A stretch of 19,272 nucleotides of DNA, from contig DATAOP010000086.1 of the NCBI GenBank assembly GCA_036265675.1, forward strand, positions 1 to 19,272. The letters run 5' to 3'. The position numbers were made by a program, and so were the translations under genes. Shown here in pieces: positions 13,076 through 19,272 of the stretch (the stretch's first letter is position 1; each line of letters begins with the position of its first letter). The notes below the pieces were generated by a model that was not told the DNA's origin, did not search any database, and saw only the letters and a program-made list of their open reading frames with translations. Source of the stretch: VRUE01 sp036265675. Lineage in GTDB: Bacteria; Actinomycetota; Thermoleophilia; Solirubrobacterales; 70-9.

Positions 13076-14553
13076 ATCTGCTCCATTCCCCGGTCGAGTT
13101 CGGCGGGGGTCACGGCGCCCGGCGGCACCGGGACGGCCCGAAAGCTCGACGCGGCGAGGTGCAGGCGAAAGGCGATCTTTCCGGCGCGGTCGAAGGCGGT
13201 GACCAGCGGGTTGTCTCCCCAGCTCACCAGCCAGCCGCCGTCGGGGAGCTCCCGCGCCGAGCCGCAGCAATGGCTTTCGGTGACCTCGGGATCGTTCAAC
13301 TGGCCCGCGTAGGTGGCGATCCGCCGGCTGAGGTCGAGGCGGTAGAAGACGACCCGCGGCAGCCGCGGGCGGCCCTTGCCGTTGTCGTAGATGGTCAGCC
13401 GGCCGTCGCTCCCGACCCGGGCGTCGTGGGGCCCCCCGAGCAGCCGTTTCGCGGGATCGCCGACGACGCGCAGCGACTCCGGCGTCGGCGTCCCCCCGAG
13501 CTTCCAGAGGATGTCCCCGGAGGTGCGGTCGATTCCGTAGACCGCGTCGGTGTGCCGCGAGGAGATCACCAGCCGGCCGCCTCCATCGCGATCGATCGAG
13601 TTGAGATGGACCGGGTCGAATGTCTCGCCGAACCGGCTCGGCTTCGGATTGACGAGGACGCTGCGCCACCACCTGCCGGTCTCCCCGAGCTTGATGTGCC
13701 CGCGGGAGTTCCATCGCCAGACGACATGACCGGCCCGGTCGATTTCCTGGATTTCCGCGAAGACGACCGCGCCACGGTTCGGCGGGCGTCGCTTCTTCCA
13801 GGCGGCGACGTTCCGCAGTTCGATCGCCGGCGCCGGCGCGTAGGTGTCGAGCAGGAGGTTTCCGTTCGGCATCTCCTGCAGCTCGTGCCCGTCGGTCACC
13901 GAGCCCCTCGTCTTTGCGACCCGGAGCAGCCCGCCGGAGACCGAGCGGATCTCATGCCCCATTCGCGGGTCCTGCCCGTAGCCGTCCTGGAACGATCGCG
14001 TCACCGCGATGGTGCCGTCCCTCAGGACCTGCGCCCAGAGGACGCGCGTGTCGGGGCTGTACCACCACCGCGGCACCCCTTCGGAGTCGAACACGATCAC
14101 CCACGGCCGCGAATCGGCGCTGGCCTGGAAGCTGACGACGAAGAGGCCGGCCCCGCTCGGCCTCAGCGATTCGAATTCCCAATCCGGGAAATCGGCGGGC
14201 AGGCAGCGAACCCAGAAAGTGGAGCGGCGACCCGCTTCGGACACCGTGATCGGGAAATCGTCCCCCGCTGCCACCCCGGGGTCGATCTCGCCGTCCCCGG
14301 CGAGCCGTCCCCGGCCACCCACGCGGACCGTTGCGGGCCCATTCACCTCGGCTCGGATAGGAGGCGCGGCCCCGCTGCCGCAGCGGGAGACGTAGCGGGT
14401 CTTCCCGGGGTCGAATTCGGGATAGAGCCCCTCGATTCGGACTCCGGAAGCCTGGACGGGACGAGCCGTGTCAGCCGCCCTGACCAGGCCGACGAGGACG
14501 ACGGCAAGACATGCCAGGGGCAGGAGGAGCGTCGGGACGATCTTCGGCATCAC
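13066..14553 (-). CDS. Arylsulfotransferase (ASST)-family exported protein
   Basis: The 495-residue protein has an N-terminal hydrophobic signal or anchor (about 5-26). A beta-sandwich-like segment (about 35-115) is followed by a beta-propeller of the arylsulfotransferase family. Family marks are TDGHELQEMPNGNLLLDTY (H223), the DPVHLNSID block (H316 at the expected catalytic histidine), SSRHTDAVYGIDRTSGDILW and GGPHDARV (H376). Classical ASSTs transfer sulfate between phenolic compounds in the periplasm through a sulfo-histidine. Actinobacterial relatives are mostly uncharacterised, so the acceptor is unknown. Start: GTG 14553 or the adjacent ATG 14550, with GAGGG directly before. Its stop overlaps the cyclase stop by 4 bp. 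Confidence 0.85.
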   Translation of the reverse strand: MMPKIVPTLLLPLACLAVVLVGLVRAADTARPVQASGVRIEGLYPEFDPGKTRYVSRCGSGAAPPIRAEVNGPATVRVGGRGRLAGDGEIDPGVAAGDDFPITVSEAGRRSTFWVRCLPADFPDWEFESLRPSGAGLFVVSFQASADSRPWVIVFDSEGVPRWWYSPDTRVLWAQVLRDGTIAVTRSFQDGYGQDPRMGHEIRSVSGGLLRVAKTRGSVTDGHELQEMPNGNLLLDTYAPAPAIELRNVAAWKKRRPPNRGAVVFAEIQEIDRAGHVVWRWNSRGHIKLGETGRWWRSVLVNPKPSRFGETFDPVHLNSIDRDGGGRLVISSRHTDAVYGIDRTSGDILWKLGGTPTPESLRVVGDPAKRLLGGPHDARVGSDGRLTIYDNGKGRPRLPRVVFYRLDLSRRIATYAGQLNDPEVTESHCCGSARELPDGGWLVSWGDNPLVTAFDRAGKIAFRLHLAASSFRAVPVPPGAVTPAELDRGMEQMEP

Positions 14554-14637
14554 CCCTCGCTACCCCCGGCGGCCTCGGGCGACACGAATGCCGCGAGCCA
14601 GGCTCCTCCCGAACGGCCCCTGCAAGGATTTGGCCCG

Positions 14638-15039
14638 ATGACCGACGGTGCCGATCTCGTCGCGGTTGCCCACCTGCCCGACCGGGCGCAGGCGGAGATG
14701 GTCAGGGGATTCCTGGAAAGCAACGGAATTCCCAGCTTTCTTCAGCAGACCGCGGTCGAGGGGCCGTTGATCGGCACCGGCCTGTTGCCGGATACGCCGC
14801 AGCGGGTCATGGTCGATGCGAGTCGGGCGGCGGCGGCGAGTCGGCTGATCGATGAAGCCCAGGCCGGGGCATACGACGAAGGCGAATGGGATACGGCCAA
14901 CGCCGCCCATCTCGCTGACGCAGAGGGCCGGCGGGTGCGCAACTACGGCCTCATCGGCGGCTACGCCCGAATCTGGATCTGGTCGATTGCCGCGATGGCG
15001 ACGGCCTTCGGCGTCTTCCTCCTCCTACGCGCGCTCTGA
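14638..15039 (+). CDS. DUF2007-like small membrane protein
   Basis: The 133-residue protein has an N-terminal DUF2007-type ferredoxin-like domain (about 6-75). LVAVAHLPDRAQAEMVRGFL, then ESNGIPSFLQQ, then RVMVDASRAAAASRLI is the usual pattern of the 'putative signal transducing protein' family. A single C-terminal transmembrane helix lies at about 112-131 (IWIWSIAAMATAFGVFLLL), so the domain faces the cytoplasm or outside depending on topology. The start at ATG 14638 is supported by AAGGA (14624-14628). The frame is open further upstream, but that part is antisense to the arylsulfotransferase gene. The gene is divergent from that gene (84-bp gap, no clear promoter seen) and overlaps the convergent glycosylase gene by 15 bp. 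The function of the domain is not established. Confidence 0.8.
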   Translation: MTDGADLVAVAHLPDRAQAEMVRGFLESNGIPSFLQQTAVEGPLIGTGLLPDTPQRVMVDASRAAAASRLIDEAQAGAYDEGEWDTANAAHLADAEGRRVRNYGLIGGYARIWIWSIAAMATAFGVFLLLRAL

Positions 15040-15795
15040 GGCCTGGCATCGCGGGCACCAGTAGGTGCTGCGATTCGCGTCTCCCTGGCCGGCCACGACA
15101 ATCGCGGTGCCGCAGACGATGCACGGACGTCCTGCGCGCCGATAGACGGCGCGCTCGGCCCTGCCCTCGACCACGGCGTCTGCCATGAGGTCGCGGGCGG
15201 CGCCGATCACCTCCTCGAGCTGCTCATCGGTGAGATCCCCCACACGGGCCCGGGGATCCAGCCTGGCGGCGAAGCAGGCCTCGCTCTTGAAGATGTTCCC
15301 GATGCCGGCGACCTTCCGCTGATCGAGCAGCGCCTCCCCGAGGCTGCGCTCCGAGTCCGCCCGCAGCGCGCTGACGACGGCCTCGACGTCGAAATCGGCC
15401 GCGAGGACATCGGGGCCGAGGCGGGAGAGGACCGGGTCGCGAGCGATCGACCCGGTCGCAATCAGCCTCAGCTTCGGCCCGCCGAACTGGACTGCCTCGG
15501 TCTCGCCGCCGGAGATCACCACCCAGGCGGCCGACCGTCGCTTCCGCCAGCGCGCTCCACGCGCGTAGAGATGCCAGGAGCCGCTCATCCCGAGGTGGCT
15601 GTGGAGGGTCAGGTCGCCGAACCGGAGCAGGAGATTCTTGCCGTGCGCGGTGACCGCCTCCAGCAGGCGCCCGTCGAGGCGCTCGACTCCGGCCAGGCGG
15701 CCCTGCGGGTTCGGCGCCCCCACCGCGACCACCTGGCCCGTGAGCGCGGCGTCGATCCGGCGCGCCGCGCGGGCGATCGTGTCTCCCTCGGCCAC
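15025..15795 (-). CDS. Fpg/Nei-family DNA glycosylase with alanine at the catalytic N-terminus
   Basis: The 256-residue product matches the Fpg/Nei family along its length. It has E3, K53 in THGK-like AHGKNLLLRF, the SHLGMSGSWHLY block and the helix-two-turn-helix segment (LLDQRKVAGIGNIFKSEACF). The C-terminal zinc finger has C225, C228, C247 and C250, with conserved R242 in RSTYWCPRC. The family excises oxidised bases and nicks the abasic site, using the N-terminal proline amine as nucleophile. Here the protein begins MAEGDTI, so Ala replaces Pro2 of MPEGDT. An in-frame TAG 6 nt upstream of the GTG rules out a longer form. It is probably translated from the amine-oxidase message. It may be a Nei/Nei2 (endonuclease VIII) enzyme, and activity depends on whether the Ala amine can substitute. 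Confidence 0.9.
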   Translation of the reverse strand: MAEGDTIARAARRIDAALTGQVVAVGAPNPQGRLAGVERLDGRLLEAVTAHGKNLLLRFGDLTLHSHLGMSGSWHLYARGARWRKRRSAAWVVISGGETEAVQFGGPKLRLIATGSIARDPVLSRLGPDVLAADFDVEAVVSALRADSERSLGEALLDQRKVAGIGNIFKSEACFAARLDPRARVGDLTDEQLEEVIGAARDLMADAVVEGRAERAVYRRAGRPCIVCGTAIVVAGQGDANRSTYWCPRCQASERA

Positions 15796-15801
15796 CGCCT
15801 G

Positions 15802-17364
15802 CTATTTGAGCGCCGCGAGGATCTCGCCGGCCGCCCGTTCGCCGGATTCGACAGCGCCGTTCAGGTAGCCCTGGAAGTCGATCGAGGTGTGCTCGCCGGC
15901 GAAATGGCACCCACCCTCCTGTTGGCGTTCCGCCCCGGCGAACTTCGTGTACTGGCCGACCTTCCAGTACGAGTAGGAGCCCCTCGTCCACGGGTAGGCG
16001 GTCCAGAAGTCGACGGTAGCCCGCCCGTTCCAGCTCGAGGTGATCCCGGGGAGCACCGGCTCGATCTGGCGCAGGAACTGGATGGCCCGTTCTGTCGGCG
16101 AGCCGGTCCCGAACCCGGCGCCGATCTCCCCGCCCGTGTAGTCGACGAGAATGCCCGCTTTCCCGGGCTGGGAGCGCGTCACCTCCCAGGTGTTCTGGTA
16201 GCCCGTGTCCGCATAGGTTTCTCCCTGGTTTCCGAGTGAATTCCAGATTCGGCTCCGGAACTGGACGTGCAGCTTCGAGTTCGTGCCCATGCCGAGCTCC
16301 TGGATGGCGGTGTCCTTGACCGGCGAGAAGCCGGCTTTGGAGTAGTCGACGTCGCGGAGGATCGAGAACGGGAGGGCGAGGACGACGCGATCCGCCGTCA
16401 CCGGTCCGGTGCTCAGCGAGAGGCGGTAGGTGCCGTCGGCGTTGCGCCGGATCGCGGTCAGCTCCGCCCCGGTATGTATCTGACCCTGCAGAGCGGCCGC
16501 GAGACGGGCCGGGATCTGGTCGTTGCCGCCGCGGACGTGGTACTTCTCGTTCGAGGGACCGAAGATCCGCAACTGGCCCTGGCCCGAGTAGGCCAGCAGA
16601 TAGAGCATGTTGAGCGAGCTCTGGACGTCCGTCTCGGCGCCGTACTCGATGTTGTACGCGACGTCGAGCAGCTGCCCCAGCTTCGAGCTCATCCCGCCGG
16701 GCACGTATTCGTCGATCCAGTCGGCGATCGACATCGCGTCCAATTCGCGACCCCGCTGGGTCGACTGCGTGTAGAGCGTCGGATAGCTCGCAGCGGAGAC
16801 GTCCTTGTGCAGCTGCTGCCAGATGCCCTTGAGGTCATCCGTCGCCTCGTCGAACGAGTACGGCTCTCCGTCGAAGTAGTAGAAGGGCTCGGTTCCGTTG
16901 GCCTCGCCGGAGAGCAGGTTGTCGAGCTTCAGCCCCAGTTCCTGGGCCAGTTGGCGAATTTCGGTATGGCCCTGGTCGATCAGCTCACCTCCGTGCTCGG
17001 CGATCTGCCCTTCGACGAAATCGCCGCGTCGCGACCAGCAGCGGCCGCCGAGCCGATCCGAGGCCTCGTAGATGTCGGCCCGGATCCCGGCCTGACCAAG
17101 GCGATAGGCGCAGGTCAGCCCCGCGAGGCCCCCGCCGACGACCGCGACCCGCGGTGCCGACGCGGCGATAGCACGCGCAAGTGGTCCACTCAGCATCGCC
17201 GCGGCGGCGATGCCGGCCCCTCCGGCGAGAACGTCGCGCCTGCGCAGCAGCAGCTCATGGCCGTCGGCCGAACCGTCGCGCAGCGCTGCCTCCGTCGCAA
17301 TCGATGCGGCCTCACCCAATCTACGAGCGAGTGGCGTTCGAGGCACGAGTCCACTCTCGCACAC
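15802..17364 (-). CDS. FAD-dependent amine oxidase with Tat-type signal
   Basis: The 520-residue protein has a twin-arginine motif RRRDVLAGG (41-49) followed by a hydrophobic stretch, so Tat export is likely. The dinucleotide fold starts at VAVVGGGLAGLTCAYRL (73-89), with the FAD-ribose acid in IYEASDRLGGRCWS. The C-terminal flavin signature is CHFAGEHTSIDFQGYLNGAV. The family (monoamine and polyamine oxidases, L-amino-acid oxidases) oxidises amines to imines with release of H2O2, and the substrate cannot be read. The start is GTG at 17364, which leaves 40 residues before the Tat motif, so Val7 or a later start is possible. The gene follows the GGCT-like gene by 27 bp and precedes the glycosylase gene by 6 bp on the same strand, suggesting one transcript. 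Confidence 0.9.
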   Translation of the reverse strand: MCESGLVPRTPLARRLGEAASIATEAALRDGSADGHELLLRRRDVLAGGAGIAAAAMLSGPLARAIAASAPRVAVVGGGLAGLTCAYRLGQAGIRADIYEASDRLGGRCWSRRGDFVEGQIAEHGGELIDQGHTEIRQLAQELGLKLDNLLSGEANGTEPFYYFDGEPYSFDEATDDLKGIWQQLHKDVSAASYPTLYTQSTQRGRELDAMSIADWIDEYVPGGMSSKLGQLLDVAYNIEYGAETDVQSSLNMLYLLAYSGQGQLRIFGPSNEKYHVRGGNDQIPARLAAALQGQIHTGAELTAIRRNADGTYRLSLSTGPVTADRVVLALPFSILRDVDYSKAGFSPVKDTAIQELGMGTNSKLHVQFRSRIWNSLGNQGETYADTGYQNTWEVTRSQPGKAGILVDYTGGEIGAGFGTGSPTERAIQFLRQIEPVLPGITSSWNGRATVDFWTAYPWTRGSYSYWKVGQYTKFAGAERQQEGGCHFAGEHTSIDFQGYLNGAVESGERAAGEILAALK

Positions 17365-17366
17365 CT

Positions 17367-17380
17367 ATTGCGCAAGCAAT
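17367..17380. promoter_or_regulatory. Palindrome directly before the amine-oxidase start
   Basis: ATTGC (17367-17371) and GCAAT (17376-17380) form a perfect inverted repeat around GCAA, and the core TTGCGCAA is itself palindromic. It fills half of the 27-bp gap before the amine-oxidase GTG. It could be an operator or chance, and no ribosome site is obvious here. Confidence 0.2.
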
Positions 17381-17391
17381 TCGAAGCGGGA

Positions 17392-18285
17392 TCACCTTCC
17401 GGGCGGAAAGCTGACGCCCGAGCTCGGGTACGGCGTCCAGGGCGAGGTCAGCCGGCGGCCGAGCGGCCAGACCGTCTCCACCGCGCGATTGAGGACAGCG
17501 GCCATGTCCTCGCAGGAGGCACGCGCCAGGTCTTCGGCGCGCGCCTCCGGGCCGAGGACGAGCCGGGCCACCGCGTCGAGCAGTTCCTCCTGCGTCATCG
17601 CCGTCGCGGTCCGGCCTTTCGCCGGCACGGCGGCGAGGGCGACGGGCTCGCCGTCGATGCAGAGGGCGCCGAGCCGGGCGATGAAGGCGAACAGGGCGTC
17701 GATCTCGAGGTCCTCCTCGTCGACCTCGAATCGCGCCTCCTCGAGGCGCCCGAGCTGATAGCTCGGCTCGGTCCAGGCCAGCTGCGTGACCTGGGCCGGG
17801 GTGACCCAGATGACCGCGGCGCGGACCGCCGTGCCGGGACTCTCGAAGAGGCTCCCCGGCACGTAGCCGACGAGTGGGGCGGACGGGACGGCGCCGATGT
17901 CGAGATCGTGGAGGTCGCCGGTCAGCACCAGCACCTCCCGGTCGGCCTCATCGGGAAGGTGGGCGAACTTCAGCGCCAGCCGTGACGGGGCCGCATTGGC
18001 GCCGAAGGAGACGATCGGGTGGCGTCCGTCGGTGAGGGCCGCGATCGTCGAGATCCGCTCGGCCGTGCCGGCCTCACTCAGCAGCTCGACCGTCTCTCCG
18101 CGGAGGACATAGGACCCCGGCGGCCGCTCGAACGGATAGCCGCGGGCGTGGGCGAAGAACGCCTCGTCATACGTGCGGCGCGGCCATGCCGCGACCACCT
18201 CCTGGAAGGCGGCTCGGAACTGCTCGTCGTCGAGCGCGAGACGTTCCAGCAGCTCCGGCTCGGTGATCGGCGGCCAGTCCCGCAT
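17392..18285 (-). CDS. Uncharacterised protein with gamma-glutamylcyclotransferase-like core
   Basis: The 297-residue cytoplasmic-looking protein has no signal or membrane segment. Residues 90-182 resemble the GGCT fold. SFGANAAPSRLALKF (93-107) stands for the family's YGSN substrate loop. It is followed by VLTGDLHDLDI, a GYVPGSLFESPGTAV stretch and QLAWTEPSYQLGRLE. E173 there is where the catalytic Glu of GGCT enzymes (LD..Eg..Y) would be. If real, the protein may release 5-oxoproline from gamma-glutamyl compounds. The assignment rests on short motifs and is tentative. The C-terminal ~110 residues are acidic and helical with no recognised domain. The start is ATG at 18285, with TAATCT (minus, 18292-18297) 6 nt upstream as a possible -10 of a leaderless message. 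It is first in the cluster with the amine oxidase and Nei-like genes. Confidence 0.8.
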   Translation of the reverse strand: MRDWPPITEPELLERLALDDEQFRAAFQEVVAAWPRRTYDEAFFAHARGYPFERPPGSYVLRGETVELLSEAGTAERISTIAALTDGRHPIVSFGANAAPSRLALKFAHLPDEADREVLVLTGDLHDLDIGAVPSAPLVGYVPGSLFESPGTAVRAAVIWVTPAQVTQLAWTEPSYQLGRLEEARFEVDEEDLEIDALFAFIARLGALCIDGEPVALAAVPAKGRTATAMTQEELLDAVARLVLGPEARAEDLARASCEDMAAVLNRAVETVWPLGRRLTSPWTPYPSSGVSFPPGR

Positions 18286-18324
18286 CGGTTGAGATTAGCC
18301 TCGCATCTGCGGCGGACCCGGGAA

Positions 18325-18361
18325 TAGACTCACCCCACGCAAGGCGTCTCTCGGAGAGGAG
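18325..18361 (+). promoter_or_regulatory. -10 candidate and strong ribosome binding site of the methyltransferase gene
   Basis: TAGACT (18325-18330) fits the actinobacterial -10, although no -35 stands at the right distance. GGAGAGGAG (18353-18361) lies 7 nt before the ATG at 18369. It is the clearest Shine-Dalgarno in the window and fixes that start. Confidence 0.5.
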
Positions 18362-18368
18362 TGGGTCG

Positions 18369-19181
18369 ATGAATGCGAACCCGAACAGAGCTCTGTGGGA
18401 AAAGGGCGACTTCACCCGCATTGCCGAAACCATGCGGCAGAGCGGGGAGGAGCTCGTCGACAGGATCGGCGTCTCCGATGGCCTCAGGGTGCTCGACCTC
18501 GGGTCTGGCGACGGCACGACGGCGGTGCCGTCCGCGCAGCGCGGCGCCGACGTGCTCGGCGTCGACATCTCGACCAACATGGTCGCCGCCGGCAATGCCC
18601 GCGCCGACGAGCTCGGCCTGTCCAACCTCAGGTTCCAGCAGGGTGACGCGTCCGACCTCAGCGACCTCGACGACGACAGCTTCGACCTGGTGGTCAGCAT
18701 CTTCGGCGCCATGTTCGCCCCGCGGCCGATGGACGTCGCGAGGGAGCTCGTCCGGGTGACCAAGCCCGGTGGCCGGATCGTGATGGGGAACTGGATCCCG
18801 AACGACCCGACCCTGGTAGCTCAGATCCTGAAGATCAGCGCCTCCTACTCGCCTCCACCTCCGGAGGGCTTCGTCAGCCCGATGACATGGGGCGTGGAGG
18901 AGGAGGTGATCGGGCGATTCACGGCAGCCGGGGTCCCGGCGGAGCAGATCTCGTTTCAGAGAGACACCTACACGTTCAACTATTCGGGGTCCCCATCGGA
19001 GCTCGTAGGCGAGTTCCGGAGCTACTACGGGCCGACGATGAACGCGTTCGCGGCTGCGGAAGCAAATGGCCGCGAGGCCGACCTCCAGACCGAGCTGGAT
19101 GCCCTGTTCAACGAAAAGAATACGGGCGATGGCGATACGTCGATTCCAGCGACGTTCCTGCGGGTGACGGTCAAACGGTAG
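18369..19181 (+). CDS. Class I SAM-dependent methyltransferase
   Basis: The 270-residue protein has a Rossmann-like methyltransferase core. Motif I is VLDLGSGDGTTA (41-52). The acidic residue ending strand 2 is D66 (GVDISTNMV). QGDASDLSDLDDDSFDLVVS covers motifs II-III, and VTKPGGRIVMGNWIP resembles the post-motif of the UbiE/Methyltransf_11 group. The C-terminal ~120 residues, which set substrate choice in this group, give no clue to the acceptor. The enzyme is cytoplasmic. It is transcribed divergently from the GGCT-like gene across 83 bp and has its own strong ribosome site, so it appears to be a single-gene unit. The 91 bp after its stop contain no recognisable gene, hairpin or terminator. 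Confidence 0.9.
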   Translation: MNANPNRALWEKGDFTRIAETMRQSGEELVDRIGVSDGLRVLDLGSGDGTTAVPSAQRGADVLGVDISTNMVAAGNARADELGLSNLRFQQGDASDLSDLDDDSFDLVVSIFGAMFAPRPMDVARELVRVTKPGGRIVMGNWIPNDPTLVAQILKISASYSPPPPEGFVSPMTWGVEEEVIGRFTAAGVPAEQISFQRDTYTFNYSGSPSELVGEFRSYYGPTMNAFAAAEANGREADLQTELDALFNEKNTGDGDTSIPATFLRVTVKR

Positions 19182-19272
19182 ACGCATACACGCGCCGCTC
19201 GAGTAGGAGGAATGCGGGTTTGAGTCGATGTGAGGCGCTGGCGGTCGATCGGCGAGGTTTCTGACGGCCCTG

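Noticed and set aside
19202..19221. New gene start after the methyltransferase (AGGAGGA followed by ATG)
   Set aside because: The ATG touches the AGGAGGA and the frame stops after three codons. The TTG at 19219 gives only 14 codons. No gene can be supported before the window ends.

Overview
The window is high-GC DNA that reads as chromosomal sequence from an actinobacterium. Several lineage-flavoured proteins point to class Thermoleophilia (Solirubrobacterales-like). They are a membrane-anchored protein with tandem decapeptide repeats, a tandemly duplicated sigma-region-4-like helix-turn-helix protein, a secreted TIG+PASTA protein, a zinc-ribbon/cyclase/AAA protein and a Tat-type flavin amine oxidase. 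This placement is inferred from family resemblance, not from a marker gene. GTG starts are common (seven minus-strand genes plus the edge gene), and genes are packed with very short or negative gaps. I see no tRNA, rRNA, CRISPR array, insertion sequence or phage gene.

Layout. A minus-strand HTH-repeat gene runs off the left edge (1-438). It is divergent from a hotdog thioesterase (479-886), whose tail overlaps glutamine-dependent NAD synthetase (864-2534, minus). NadE is preceded with zero spacing by a wax ester synthase/diacylglycerol acyltransferase (2535-3971, minus). A 180-bp divergent region then carries a near-consensus CRP-type operator, a matching -10 and a structured leader, ahead of a secreted RlpA-like protein (4152-4796, plus). 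A gap with two large inverted repeats separates this from dinB (4983-6080, minus) and the decapeptide-repeat membrane protein (6130-6735, minus), which has a good predicted leaderless promoter. Threonine synthase (6883-8172) and an overlapping lipoprotein gene (8169-8588) run on the plus strand. They meet the secreted TIG+PASTA gene (8593-9615, minus), which is divergent from a 1136-residue zinc-ribbon/class III cyclase/AAA/TPR-like regulator (9659-13069, plus). The regulator shares its stop tetranucleotide CTAG with an arylsulfotransferase-family gene (13066-14553, minus). A small DUF2007-like membrane protein (14638-15039, plus) converges on a minus-strand cluster, read as 18285 to 15025: a GGCT-like protein, a flavin amine oxidase and a Nei/Fpg-family glycosylase. 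A SAM methyltransferase (18369-19181, plus) ends the window.

How genes may work together. Most are housekeeping or single-function genes (NAD synthesis, threonine synthesis, storage lipid, DNA repair and translesion synthesis) interleaved with cell-envelope proteins. I did not find a convincing new multi-gene defence or mobile system. The observations most worth checking are the Nei-family enzyme with alanine instead of the catalytic N-terminal proline, the CRP-site/-10/leader arrangement before the RlpA-like gene, the GGCT-like plus amine-oxidase pairing, the cyclase lacking the transition-state asparagine, and a two-gene patch (8169-9615) with reversed glutamate-codon preference.
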